Assembly (NCBI GenBank): GCA_036570145.1
Contig: DATCPJ010000113.1
Coordinates: forward strand, 1-14,357
From: UBA6019 sp036570145
Lineage (GTDB): Bacteria; Chloroflexota; Dormibacteria; Dormibacterales; Dormibacteraceae
Direction: 5' to 3'
DNA length: 14,357 nucleotides
The position numbers and the translations under genes were made by a program. The notes under the pieces were generated by a model. It did not search any database, was not told the origin of the DNA, and saw only the letters and a program-made list of their open reading frames with translations. Shown here in pieces: positions 1 to 7,601 of this stretch; the stretch's first letter is position 1, and each line of letters opens with the position of its first letter.

Positions 1-666
1 CCACCACTGCTGGGCGCGCTCCAGCTCGGTCAGCTGGGAGTGGAGCACCGCCAGCCGGCCGCCGAAGCGGCGAGCGAAGCGTTCGACCAGCTGCGGCGTC
101 AGGGTGATCTCCGGCACCAGCACCAGCGACTGCCTGCCGTCGACGCGCGCCGCCTCCGCCGCGGCGAGGTAGACCTCCGTCTTCCCGCTCCCGGTGACCC
201 CGTGAAGGAGGACCTCGGGGTTGGCGCGGATGGCAACCAGCGCCGCCCGCTGGGCGGGCGTCAGCAGGCGCGATGCCTCCGGAAGGCCGCCCGAGCCGGC
301 GGCCTGGGCGAGCAGCCGGCTGTGGATGCGCTGCCGCGACGAGGGACCGGCTCCACTCGAGCGCCCGCCCCGGATGCGGGGCGGCAGCATCGCCCGGATG
401 CACTCCAGCAGCGGTACCCAGTAGTGGTCGGCCATGTCGCGCGCCAGCTCCAGCTGGTGAGGCAGGAGGAGCGGCTCGCGATCGGCCCGCTCGATCTCCT
501 TCAGCTCGATCCCGGGGTCTTCATCGGTGAGCCCGACGACGTAGCCCCAGACCGTGCGGCGCCCGAATGGCACGAGCACCCGATGGCCAGCCACGACCTC
601 CATCCCGGCCGGGACACGGTAGGTGTAGTGGCCGCGGTCGAGAGCGCGCGCCGCCTCCACCGCCAC
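1..666 (-). CDS. priA: Primosomal protein N' (PriA helicase), N-terminal part, cut by window edge
   Basis: PriA is the 3'-to-5' DNA helicase that reloads the replisome at stalled forks. About 222 N-terminal residues are visible. The DNA-binding domain has the family phrase GHRVLVPFGRR near residues 26-36 and VWGYVVGL after it. The helicase domain begins with Walker A GVTGSGKTE near residue 166, followed by motif Ia LVLVPEITLTPQ. The DEAH box, zinc-binding cysteines and C-terminus lie beyond the left edge. I chose the GTG at 666 because family homology starts there. A CTG at 684, behind AGGAAG just after the upstream stop, is an alternative. The gene follows the lipoprotein gene by 30 nt in the same operon. 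It is in the same frame as that gene, separated by a single TAG, which I take to be coincidence. The identification is firm and the start is uncertain. Confidence 0.93.
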   Translation of the reverse strand, partial: MAVEAARALDRGHYTYRVPAGMEVVAGHRVLVPFGRRTVWGYVVGLTDEDPGIELKEIERADREPLLLPHQLELARDMADHYWVPLLECIRAMLPPRIRGGRSSGAGPSSRQRIHSRLLAQAAGSGGLPEASRLLTPAQRAALVAIRANPEVLLHGVTGSGKTEVYLAAAEAARVDGRQSLVLVPEITLTPQLVERFARRFGGRLAVLHSQLTELERAQQWW

Positions 667-696
667 CTCGGCGAACCTGGCCAGGGAGAAAGCTTC

Positions 697-1488
697 CTAG
701 GGCCCGGTCGTGGGTGCTGCGCCGGTGGAGAACATGTCCACCGGCTGGACGGGGATCGCCGTCACCGGGATGCTCGGGTCGGTGGCGCGGCCAACGCGGC
801 TGAAGGTCATCGACGAGTCGTACACCCGCTTCAGGGAGCTGCTCGGGTCGGTGCCTTCCAGGTGGAGGACGATCCGCTGGAGATGGCCGCTCGTGGTCAG
901 GTAGGCGGTGATGGTCGCGCGAGAGGACTTCAAGAAGGCGGTTTCGGTGTCCGCGGCCACCGTCACCGACATCAGCTGTTCCAGCTGGTCCGGGGCGGGC
1001 GTGATCGTGTACAGGTTGTAGAAAGTCCCACTGCTGAAGGTGCTCGACTTGCCGCTCTTCTTCGCGAGCAGCACGGTCTCCCGGAGCAGGTTCAGCCGGA
1101 CGCCGGGATAGAACTGGTTGAACAGGGCGGCCGAGCCGAGGAACCAATCGCGAGTCGTCCCGTGCGGCCGGACGAAGAGGTAGACGTCGTTGATCACCAG
1201 GTCGTAGCCTCCGACCGTCTTCCCGGCGCTGTCGAGCTGGCTCAGCACGAAGGAGACGTTGTCGTCGCGCTCCTGGCCCGCCGCCGAGAGGCGGATCCGG
1301 TTGACCATGCCCTTGGGTATGCCGCCGCCGCTGTCGAGCAGGGTGTCCGTGTAGCTGAAGGCGGCGCCCTTCTGCTCGACCTCCCGGATCGCACCCGCCA
1401 CCGCGGCGAGGTCGGCGTCCCCCGCACTGGAGCCACAGCCGGCCGCGATCAGCAGGGTGGTCAGCAGCAGCCCGAGGACACGTTTCAC
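697..1488 (-). CDS. Putative secreted lipoprotein, 263 aa, possibly LppX/LprG-like fold
   Basis: The N-terminus is a classic lipoprotein signal: KR at residues 2-3, a hydrophobic stretch to residue 16, then AAGC with the lipid-carrying Cys at 18. Position -3 is Ala rather than the usual Leu. The mature part alternates short hydrophobic and polar stretches typical of a beta-rich, half-barrel carrier (phrases FSYTDTLLDSG, YDLVINDVYLFVRP, RIVLHLEGTDPSSS). This recalls the LppX/LprAFG and LolA-like lipoproteins, but no diagnostic motif confirms it. The GTG start overlaps the coaBC stop in a GTGA, which fixes the start and implies translational coupling. Its place between coaBC and priA is unusual for this operon. 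Anchoring on the outer face of the membrane is inferred. It would need LspA, encoded upstream in the same operon, for maturation. Confidence 0.8.
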   Translation of the reverse strand: MKRVLGLLLTTLLIAAGCGSSAGDADLAAVAGAIREVEQKGAAFSYTDTLLDSGGGIPKGMVNRIRLSAAGQERDDNVSFVLSQLDSAGKTVGGYDLVINDVYLFVRPHGTTRDWFLGSAALFNQFYPGVRLNLLRETVLLAKKSGKSSTFSSGTFYNLYTITPAPDQLEQLMSVTVAADTETAFLKSSRATITAYLTTSGHLQRIVLHLEGTDPSSSLKRVYDSSMTFSRVGRATDPSIPVTAIPVQPVDMFSTGAAPTTGP

Positions 1489-2714
1489 GGGAGGCGCTCG
1501 CGGACGGCGTCGAGGATTCGGTCGGCCATCCGGCGCTTGCTCGACCGCTCGAGATCGAGCCGTTCGCCGGTGCGGAAGAACATCACACCGGCATTCTCGT
1601 CGCTGCCGAACACTCCGCCCCGGATGTCGTTGGCGACGATCGCGTCGAGCTTCTTGCGGGCGAGCTTCTCGGCGGCATGCTGCTCGAGGTCGGCGTCCTC
1701 GGCCGCGAATCCCACCCGGAAGACACCCTCGGCCCGGCTGTCGCGGCTGAGCTCGGCAAGGATGTCGACGTTCTTCTCGAGCTTCAGCTCGAGGGTGTCG
1801 AGGTCCTCGCGGCGGATCTTCCCGCTCGCCGCGTGGGCGGGCCTGAAGTCGGCCACGGCGGCGACCATCACGAGCAGTTGGGCGCCACCCAGCGCCTCGC
1901 GGAGCGCCGCCAGCATGTCGTCCGCCGATTCGACGTGGCGGGTGGCCACGCCGGCGTGGCCCGCGTAGGGAGAGGTGGTGACCAGCACCACGTCGGCGCC
2001 ACGGTCGGCGGCGGCTTCGGCGACGGCATGGCCCATCTTGCCGCTCGAGTAGTTGCTGATGAAGCGCACCGGGTCGATCGCCTCCCGGGTGCCGCCCGCG
2101 CTGACGACGACGCGCCGGCCGGCCAGGTCGTAGCGGGCGCGCACCGCGAGGTCGAGGGCGGCGAAGATCTCCGCCGCGCCGGCCAGCCGGCCGGCTCCCG
2201 TGTGGCCGCTCGCGAGCCGCCCCGATCCGGGCGCCACGATCGTGAAGCCCCGTTTCTTGAGCAGGCTGAGGTTCTCGGCCACGGCGGGCTTGGCCCACAT
2301 CGCGTCGTTCATCGCCGGCGCGACGACGACCGGGCAGCGGGCAGCCAGGACGGTGGCCGTCACGAGGTCGTCGGAGTGGCCGCCGGCCAGCTTGGCGACC
2401 AGGTTGGCGGTGGCCGGCGCGACCAGCGCCACCTGGGCCCAATCGCCCAGCGCGACGTGCGGCTCGGCCACGCCCGAGTTGGCGAAGAGATCGACTTGCA
2501 CGGGGTGGCCGGTGAGCCCCATGAAGGTCGCCGCGCCGACGAAGCGGCCGGCGGAGGCGGTCATCGCCACCTTGACGTCGCAACCGGCCTGGGCAAGCTG
2601 GGAGACGAGGTCGGCGACTTTATAGGCGGCGATGCCGCCCGAGACGAGGACGGCCACGCGCCGGCCCTTGACGGTCGCCGGGACCTCGGCCGGGTCAATC
2701 GGCATCCGCGTCAC
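1485..2714 (-). CDS. coaBC: Bifunctional phosphopantothenoylcysteine decarboxylase / phosphopantothenate-cysteine ligase
   Basis: CoaBC performs the second and third steps of coenzyme A synthesis: CTP-dependent ligation of cysteine to 4'-phosphopantothenate, then FMN-dependent decarboxylation to 4'-phosphopantetheine. The N-terminal CoaC domain (about residues 18-190) has VSGGIAAYK, the catalytic His86 region (EPHVALGDWA) and PAMNDAMW at 133-140. The C-terminal CoaB domain (about 197-409) has SAGGTREAIDPVR at 205-217, NYSSGKMG at 221-228, AAVADF and EKNVDIL. The substrate-clamp segment reads GRLASGHTGAGRLAG, so Ser169 stands where the E. coli enzyme has its Cys158. Total length of 409 aa is normal. 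The GTG start overlaps the gmk stop (GTGA). ATG at 2705 is a possible alternative start. The rpoZ gene often found between gmk and coaBC is absent. Confidence 0.97.
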   Translation of the reverse strand: MTRMPIDPAEVPATVKGRRVAVLVSGGIAAYKVADLVSQLAQAGCDVKVAMTASAGRFVGAATFMGLTGHPVQVDLFANSGVAEPHVALGDWAQVALVAPATANLVAKLAGGHSDDLVTATVLAARCPVVVAPAMNDAMWAKPAVAENLSLLKKRGFTIVAPGSGRLASGHTGAGRLAGAAEIFAALDLAVRARYDLAGRRVVVSAGGTREAIDPVRFISNYSSGKMGHAVAEAAADRGADVVLVTTSPYAGHAGVATRHVESADDMLAALREALGGAQLLVMVAAVADFRPAHAASGKIRREDLDTLELKLEKNVDILAELSRDSRAEGVFRVGFAAEDADLEQHAAEKLARKKLDAIVANDIRGGVFGSDENAGVMFFRTGERLDLERSSKRRMADRILDAVRERLP

Positions 2715-3295
2715 TCATTCGAATCGGCACCCTGCCGGCGCTTTCGTTCCATCCGGATGATCTCCATCACGTCGTTCGCAGCGACCTGGGCATCCTCGTT
2801 GGTCACAACGTAGTCGTAATACTGCGCGTGGGACATCTCCCAGCGGGCCACCCGCTGCCGTTCCTCGCTGTCCGCTTCCGAGTTCGAGCCACGCTCCTCG
2901 CGGCGTTTGAGCAGCTCTTCCATGGAGGGCGGGGCGATGAAGATGAAGACACCGTCGGGCCGCCTCTCGCGCACCTGCTCCGCACCCCGCACCTCGATCT
3001 TGAGGATCACGTCGAGGCCCTGTCGCTGAAGCTTCTCCACCCGCGTTCGCGAGGTCCCGTAGTAGGAGCCGTTGTACTCGGCCCACTCGAGCAGCTCGCC
3101 GCGCCCGATCAGCTCTTCGAACTTCGGCTTGGTCACGAAGCTGTAGTGGACGCCGTCGACCTCGTAATCGCGCTTGGGCCGGGTGGTGAAGGAGACCGAG
3201 TAGCGCAGGTTGGCGTCCATCTTCAGGAGGCGCTCGATGATGGTGTCCTTCCCCACTCCGCTCGGCCCCGAGATGACGATCAGGAGCCCGGTCAC
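2711..3295 (-). CDS. gmk: Guanylate kinase
   Basis: Guanylate kinase phosphorylates GMP (and dGMP) to the diphosphate with ATP in the cytoplasm. The 194-aa product begins LLIVISGPSGVGKDT, giving the P-loop at residues 10-18. It continues with SVSFTTRPKRDYEVDGVHY, the GMP-binding region. Further on are LEWAEYNGSYYGT and LKIEVRGAEQVR, the usual core segments, and a C-terminal lid and helix. Length and motif order match the family throughout. The GTG start overlaps the stop of the upstream pseudouridine synthase gene by the GTGA arrangement. The same arrangement recurs at its own 3' end with coaBC, so the four genes from 1488 to 4161 are very probably translationally coupled. An ATG is lacking near this start, so GTG is the only sensible choice. 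Confidence 0.97.
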   Translation of the reverse strand: MTGLLIVISGPSGVGKDTIIERLLKMDANLRYSVSFTTRPKRDYEVDGVHYSFVTKPKFEELIGRGELLEWAEYNGSYYGTSRTRVEKLQRQGLDVILKIEVRGAEQVRERRPDGVFIFIAPPSMEELLKRREERGSNSEADSEERQRVARWEMSHAQYYDYVVTNEDAQVAANDVMEIIRMERKRRQGADSNE

Positions 3296-4161
3296 CGCTG
3301 TGCCTCGAGGAAGGAGCGGAAGTCATCCGGGGGCGCCGACTCGAAGCTCATCGCCTCGCCCGTCCGGGGATGGCGGAGCTTCAGCCGCCAGGCGTGAAGC
3401 ATCGGCCGGGGTGCGGCGCCGCCCCCGCCATAGACCCGGTCGCCCGCGATCGGGTGGCCGAAGGCGGCGAGGTGGACGCGGATCTGGTGGGTGCGTCCGG
3501 TCTCCAGGTCACAGCGCAGCAGGGTGTGCCCGCGCAGCGGCTCGAGCACCTCGTAACGGGTCCGCGCCGACCGGCCCCCGGCGACGACGGCCATCCGTTT
3601 GCGGTCGCGGGGATGCCGCCCGATGTCGCCTTCGAGGACGCCGGCAGGCCCTGCCACCCGGCCGACCGCGATCGCCTGGTAGGTGCGCGACATGGTGCGG
3701 TCGGCCAGCTGCGCGCTGAGAGCCTGGTGGGCGGCGTCGTTGCGGGCCGCCACGAGCAGGCCGGAGGTGTCCTTGTCGAGGCGGTGGACGAGCCCAGGCC
3801 GAGCCTCGCCGCCCACCGCCGACCAGCTTCCGCCGAGGCCCAGGAGCGCGTGGACCAGGGTGCCCGTGTGGTGGCCGGCCGCCGGGTGGGAGACCATCCC
3901 GGCCGGTTTCACGACGACCACCAGGTCCGTGTCCTCGTAGAGCACCTCGAGCGGGATCGCCTCCGGCTGCGGACCGGTTGCGATCGGGGCGGCACGCTCG
4001 AACTCGACGACGTCGTCCGGGTGGAGCGGATCAGCCGGGCGCGCCAGCCTGGCGTTGACCCGGACATGCCCCTCCCGGGCGAGCCTGCCGGCCGCCATGC
4101 GGGTGAGGCCGGCGACATTCTCGGCCAGGAAGCGATCCAGCCGCCGGCCGGCGGCCGCCAC
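3292..4161 (-). CDS. rluD: RluA/RluD-family 23S rRNA pseudouridine synthase
   Basis: This enzyme converts uridines in large-subunit rRNA to pseudouridine. The 289-aa product has an S4 RNA-binding domain at about residues 5-52 (RRLDRFLAE, GHVRVNARLA, DDVVEFE). A catalytic domain follows, with KPAGMVSHP near residue 85 and the family signature HRLDKDTSG at 126-134, in which Asp129 is the nucleophile. The later conserved block LETGRTHQIRVHLA and GHPIAGDRVYGG are both present. The S4 domain plus RluA core matches RluD-like proteins lying next to lspA in many bacteria. The exact target uridines cannot be read from sequence. The GTG at 4161 lies 2 nt past the lspA stop and fits the family N-terminus. 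The frame stays open further upstream, but that part is the shadow of lspA. Confidence 0.93.
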   Translation of the reverse strand: MAAAGRRLDRFLAENVAGLTRMAAGRLAREGHVRVNARLARPADPLHPDDVVEFERAAPIATGPQPEAIPLEVLYEDTDLVVVVKPAGMVSHPAAGHHTGTLVHALLGLGGSWSAVGGEARPGLVHRLDKDTSGLLVAARNDAAHQALSAQLADRTMSRTYQAIAVGRVAGPAGVLEGDIGRHPRDRKRMAVVAGGRSARTRYEVLEPLRGHTLLRCDLETGRTHQIRVHLAAFGHPIAGDRVYGGGGAAPRPMLHAWRLKLRHPRTGEAMSFESAPPDDFRSFLEAQR

Positions 4162-4163
4162 CC

Positions 4164-4619
4164 TCAGCCGCTCGGTCGCCGTTGCCGGTAGTACCCCGCC
4201 GCCAGCGCGACCACTCCGATCGAGATGGCGCTGTCGGCGATGTTGAAGGTCGGCCACCAGTGAACGGCGATGAAGTCGGTGACCGACCCGTAGAACAGCC
4301 GGTCGAAGGCATTGCCCAGGGCGCCTCCCATCACCAGTCCGAGCACCGCATGGACCCAGATCGGGCCGAGGTGTTGGAACTCGTACACCGCCAGAGCGAT
4401 CACGACCACCAGGGCGATGGCGAGGAAGGCCAGCTGGCCCGGTCCGCAGAGGCTGAAGGCGGCGCAGGAGTTCTGGATGTGCTGGATCCATAGGAAGCCC
4501 GCGATCGGCCCCCGCTCGGTATCGGGCGGGATCGTCGTGACGACGACGAACTTGGTGAGCCGATCGAGCGCGAAGACCCCGAGGGCGATCGCGAAGAAGA
4601 GCGTCCGCCCCTTCGTCAA
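4164..4619 (-). CDS. lspA: Lipoprotein signal peptidase (signal peptidase II)
   Basis: LspA is an inner-membrane aspartyl protease that removes the signal peptide from diacylglyceryl-prolipoproteins. The 151-aa protein has four hydrophobic segments (about residues 7-29, 61-82, 86-102 and 130-145). The family motif LDRLTK lies near residue 18, NSCAAFS near 50, and the catalytic pair is Asp106 (GNAFDRL) and Asp129 (FNIADS). I start it at the TTG at 4619, because TTGA overlaps the ileS stop, giving a coupled junction and the usual N-terminal length. A TTG at 4643 would add eight residues and is less likely. A likely substrate, the lipoprotein at 697-1488, is encoded further down the same operon. 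Confidence 0.95.
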   Translation of the reverse strand: MTKGRTLFFAIALGVFALDRLTKFVVVTTIPPDTERGPIAGFLWIQHIQNSCAAFSLCGPGQLAFLAIALVVVIALAVYEFQHLGPIWVHAVLGLVMGGALGNAFDRLFYGSVTDFIAVHWWPTFNIADSAISIGVVALAAGYYRQRRPSG

Positions 4620-7540
4620 TCGACCCGTTTTAGCGCCAACCAAACCTTTTCGCCGTCGATTGTGACCTCTTTGCCATCCAGTCTGGAGGGGGGACTTCCC
4701 CCCTCTTGGCCGTGCTCGGCGAAGCCTCCGCGCGGCCCACCCCCCTGCTCGGGCGGGATGCCGCGAATCAGGTCCACGGAGAGCGTCTCCGTTTTGATGT
4801 ATTGGGCCCAGACCTCGAAGGCGTGGGCGACAAAGCCGATTGTCTCCCAGTAGGTGACGATCCGGTCCTCGATCTGGTACCCGGACTCCTTGCGGAGGCT
4901 CTGGATCGTCCGCACGAGGTCCCGTGCCAGCCCTTCCAGACGCAGCTCCTCGGTGATCTGGGTGTCGAGCTGGACCTCGGCCGCGCCGAAGGTCAGCGCT
5001 TTGACGTTCAACTCCTCACGCACGATCGCCGCGATGTCCTCCTCCAGCGCGTCTCCGGGCACGGCAGCCGACGCCAGCGGCTGGCGAACCTTGAGCCGGA
5101 GCGCGTCGCGGGCAGCCAGGCCGGCCTCGACGGCACGGCGGGCGGCGGCCATCTGCTGCTCCAGCCGCTCGTCTCGGGCGGCCGCGTTCGCCTGCGGGAA
5201 GTCGGAGAGGTGGACGCTCCGCTCGCCGGTCAGGTTCCGGTAGACGGCCTCGCCGAGGAAGGGCATGAAGGGCGCCATCACCTGGGCGACGGTGACCAGC
5301 GCCTCGTAGAGCGTCTCGTAGGCGGAGCGTTTGTCGGCGTCCGAGTCCGACTTCCAAAAGCGCCTCCGGGAGCGACGCACGTACCAGGTCGACAGGTCCG
5401 TGACGAAGGTCTCCACCGGCCGCGCGGCGCCGTTGACGTCGTACGTCTCCATGCCGTTGTCGGCGGCCGCGACGAGGTGGCTCAGCCGGCTCAGCAGCCA
5501 GCGGTCGAGGACCGGCCGCTCGGCGAGCGGCGGGAGCGGCTTCGCGCCCGGCTGGAAGCCGTCGATCCGCGCGTAGGTGACGAAGAAGGAGTAGACGTTC
5601 CAGAAGGTGATCAGGAAGCGGACGACCTCGTCGAGCGGCTTCGGCCCGACCTTGTAGCTCTCCCCCACCGGCGAGGTGAAGAAAAACCAGCGGATCGCGT
5701 CCGAGCCCCACTTCTCGAAGACCATGTTGGGGTCCATCACGTTGCCGCGCGACTTGGATGCCTTCTGGCCCTTCTCGTCCAGGATGTGGCCGAGGCAGAT
5801 CACGTTGCGGTAGGAGTTCTCGCCGAAGAGCAGGGTCGACTCCGCCAGCAGGCTGTAGAACCAGCCCCGCGTCTGGTCGATCGCCTCGGCGATGAAATCG
5901 GCCGGGAAGGTCGCCTTGAATTGCCCGGTGTCGTGCTGCGGGTAGCCGCGCTGCGCGTACGGCATCGCGCCGGAGTCGAACCAACAGTCGATCACGTCGG
6001 GGACCCGGCGCATCGTCCCGTCGCACTTGCCACAGGGGATGGTCACGTCGTCGACGAAGGGCCGGTGGAGGTCGGCGCCGGCCGCGAGGCCGAGCTCGGC
6101 CGCGCTCTCGACGCAGCGCTGCCCGTCGCATTTCTGGCAGATCCAGACGGGCAGCGGCGTGCCCCAATAACGGGAGCGGGAAACGGCCCAGTCGATGTTG
6201 TTCTTGAGCCAGTCGCCCATCCGGCCTTCCTTGATGTGCTCCGGCACCCAGTTGGTGGTGGCGTTGTTGCGGAGCAGCTGCTCGCGGCGCTCGGTGGTCC
6301 GGATATACCAGGAGTCGAGCGCGTAGTAGACGAGCGGCGTCTCGCACCGCCAGCAGAAGGGATAGGTGTGGAGGATCGTCTCGTCGCGATAGAGAAGACC
6401 ACGCTCGCGGAGGTCGTCGATGATGTGCGGGTCGGCCTCCTTGACGAACATCCCGGCGAACTTCTCCACGGCTGGGAAGAAGCGGCCCCGCAGGTCCACA
6501 GTGTGCTGGAAGGGGATGCCCTTCTCCTGGCAGAGCCGGAGGTCGTCGGCGCCGTAGAGGGCGCTCGTGTGGACGACACCGGTGCCGTCCTCGGTGGAGA
6601 CGAAATCGGCTCCGACCAGGTAGTGGGCACGGCCCTCTTTTGGAACGGAATACTCGTAGAGCGGATCGTAGTCGAGGTCGACCAGGTCGCTCCCCTTGAT
6701 CCGCTCGAGCACCTCGTACTCGCCCTGGAGGACGCTGAGGCGCGCCTCGGCCAGGATGAGCTGTTCCTCGCCCTGCTTCACCTTGACGTACTCGATTTCC
6801 TCGCCGACGGCGAGCGCGACGTTCCCGGGAAGGGTCCAGGGCGTCGTCGTCCAGGCCAGCACCGAGGTCTTGGGGTCGCTCTTGAGCCGGAAGCGGACGT
6901 AGACGCTGGGATCCGGTGTGTCGTCGCGATAGCCCTGCGACAGCTCATGGCTGCTCAGCGGGGTGGCGCAGCGCGGGCAGTAGGGCGCGACCCGGAAGCC
7001 CTTGTAGATCAGCCCCTGGTCCCACATCTGCTTCAGCGCCCACCAGACCGACTGGATGTATTCCGAGTCGTAGGTCCAGTACGCGTTGTCGTAGTCGAGC
7101 CAGAAGGCCATCCGCTCGCTGAAGGCGCGCCAGTTGGCCACATAGCGGTGTACCGACTCGCGGCATTTCTCGTTGAAGGCGGCGATGCCGTAGGCCTCGA
7201 TCTGCTGCTTGCCGGAGATCTTGAGCTCCTTCTCGACCTCCAGCTCGACCGGGAGGCCATGGACGTCCCAGCCCGCCTTGCGCTCGACGTACTGGCCCTT
7301 CATGGTCCGGTAGCGGCCGAACACGTCCTTGAAGGCACGCGAGAGGATGTGATGCGTGCCGGGGTTGCCGTTGGCGGTCGGCGGCCCCTCGTAGAAGATG
7401 AAGGGAGGGGCACCCTCGCGGTGGCGCAGCGACTCCTGGAAGGTGTCGTCCTCCTTCCAGAACTGCATCACCTCGCGCTCCAGCGCGGGGAAGTCGGCCC
7501 TGGAGCCGACCGGTTCGAAGATCTGCTTCTGGGTGTCCAT
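4616..7540 (-). CDS. ileS: Isoleucyl-tRNA synthetase, type 2 (eukaryote-like, mupirocin-insensitive class), with C-terminal insert
   Basis: IleRS charges tRNA-Ile and edits Val-tRNA-Ile. The 974-aa protein has the Rossmann signature region PPTANGNPGTHH. Its HIGH-equivalent (residues 61-64) reads GTHH, the GXHH variant known from a subset of type 2 IleRS. The CP1 editing domain carries EDGTGVVHTSALYGADD (roughly residues 315-335). A cysteine-rich segment (CQKCDGQRC, later CGKC) precedes the catalytic core's second half, and the KMSKS loop is KASKS at 593-597. The anticodon-binding domain has WYVRRSRRRFWKS. Near the C-terminus, residues about 932-952 are a Gly/Pro-rich insert encoded by a palindromic element. 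The start is the ATG at 7540. An upstream in-frame TTG at 7558 lies inside the terminator U-tract and is rejected. It is the first gene of the long operon. Confidence 0.97.
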   Translation of the reverse strand: MDTQKQIFEPVGSRADFPALEREVMQFWKEDDTFQESLRHREGAPPFIFYEGPPTANGNPGTHHILSRAFKDVFGRYRTMKGQYVERKAGWDVHGLPVELEVEKELKISGKQQIEAYGIAAFNEKCRESVHRYVANWRAFSERMAFWLDYDNAYWTYDSEYIQSVWWALKQMWDQGLIYKGFRVAPYCPRCATPLSSHELSQGYRDDTPDPSVYVRFRLKSDPKTSVLAWTTTPWTLPGNVALAVGEEIEYVKVKQGEEQLILAEARLSVLQGEYEVLERIKGSDLVDLDYDPLYEYSVPKEGRAHYLVGADFVSTEDGTGVVHTSALYGADDLRLCQEKGIPFQHTVDLRGRFFPAVEKFAGMFVKEADPHIIDDLRERGLLYRDETILHTYPFCWRCETPLVYYALDSWYIRTTERREQLLRNNATTNWVPEHIKEGRMGDWLKNNIDWAVSRSRYWGTPLPVWICQKCDGQRCVESAAELGLAAGADLHRPFVDDVTIPCGKCDGTMRRVPDVIDCWFDSGAMPYAQRGYPQHDTGQFKATFPADFIAEAIDQTRGWFYSLLAESTLLFGENSYRNVICLGHILDEKGQKASKSRGNVMDPNMVFEKWGSDAIRWFFFTSPVGESYKVGPKPLDEVVRFLITFWNVYSFFVTYARIDGFQPGAKPLPPLAERPVLDRWLLSRLSHLVAAADNGMETYDVNGAARPVETFVTDLSTWYVRRSRRRFWKSDSDADKRSAYETLYEALVTVAQVMAPFMPFLGEAVYRNLTGERSVHLSDFPQANAAARDERLEQQMAAARRAVEAGLAARDALRLKVRQPLASAAVPGDALEEDIAAIVREELNVKALTFGAAEVQLDTQITEELRLEGLARDLVRTIQSLRKESGYQIEDRIVTYWETIGFVAHAFEVWAQYIKTETLSVDLIRGIPPEQGGGPRGGFAEHGQEGGSPPSRLDGKEVTIDGEKVWLALKRVD
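4687..4746 (-). repeat. Palindromic G/C-rich element inserted in frame near the 3' end of ileS
   Basis: About 60 bp bounded by G-runs: AGGGGGG at one end and an 18-bp perfect inverted repeat (4687-4704, AGGGGGGA-CT-TCCCCCCT on the plus strand) at the other, with a CCGCGCGGAG core at 4726-4735. It encodes a Gly/Pro/Glu-rich stretch between PPEQ and LDGKEVTI of IleS that looks unlike the surrounding conserved sequence. A second sequence with the same ends and core lies at 8343-8383. Membership in one repeat family is inference from two copies. Confidence 0.5.
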
Positions 7541-7550
7541 CTCTCGCTTC

Positions 7551-7588
7551 AAAAACAAAAAGACCCGTCCACACTTCTGGGACGAGCC
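7551..7588 (-). terminator. Intrinsic terminator in the ileS leader (candidate attenuator)
   Basis: On the minus strand a 9-bp stem (7580-7588 with 7562-7570, including two G-U pairs) closes a 9-nt loop. It is followed directly by an 11-nt U-rich tract, UUUUUGUUUUU. The tract ends about 10 nt before the ileS ATG at 7540. No minus-strand gene lies immediately upstream to be terminated, so the element most likely controls read-through into ileS. Confidence 0.75.
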
Positions 7589-7601
7589 TTAGTCAGACTC
7601 G
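7583..7601 (-). promoter_or_regulatory. Candidate antiterminator hairpin competing with the ileS leader terminator
   Basis: CGAGUC (7596-7601) can pair over 6 bp, with one G-U, with GGCUCG (7583-7588) around a 7-nt loop. The second strand is the first strand of the terminator, so the two structures exclude one another. An extended -10-like TGGTAAACT lies just upstream (7608-7616), which would start the RNA near 7601. If so, the leader is about 60 nt, too short for a T-box, and no T-box consensus was found here. What would switch the two forms is unknown. Confidence 0.4.

Noticed and set aside
697..699. TAG between the lipoprotein gene and priA with both in the same frame, as possible read-through fusion
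   Set aside because: The lipoprotein ends sensibly there, PriA homology starts after a normal gap, and a one-in-three chance of sharing a frame needs no explanation.
40..1968. Plus-strand open frame of 642 codons opposite priA, the lipoprotein gene and coaBC
   Set aside because: It is an antisense shadow of three real coupled genes, with low-complexity composition and no domain.
697..2583. Minus-strand open frame of 628 codons joining the lipoprotein to an N-terminal extension
   Set aside because: The extension is coaBC read in another frame. The real lipoprotein starts at GTG 1488 with a signal peptide.
7541..7558. Upstream TTG start for ileS adding six residues (MFLKRE)
   Set aside because: That TTG is part of the terminator U-tract, and type 2 IleRS begins near the ATG at 7540.
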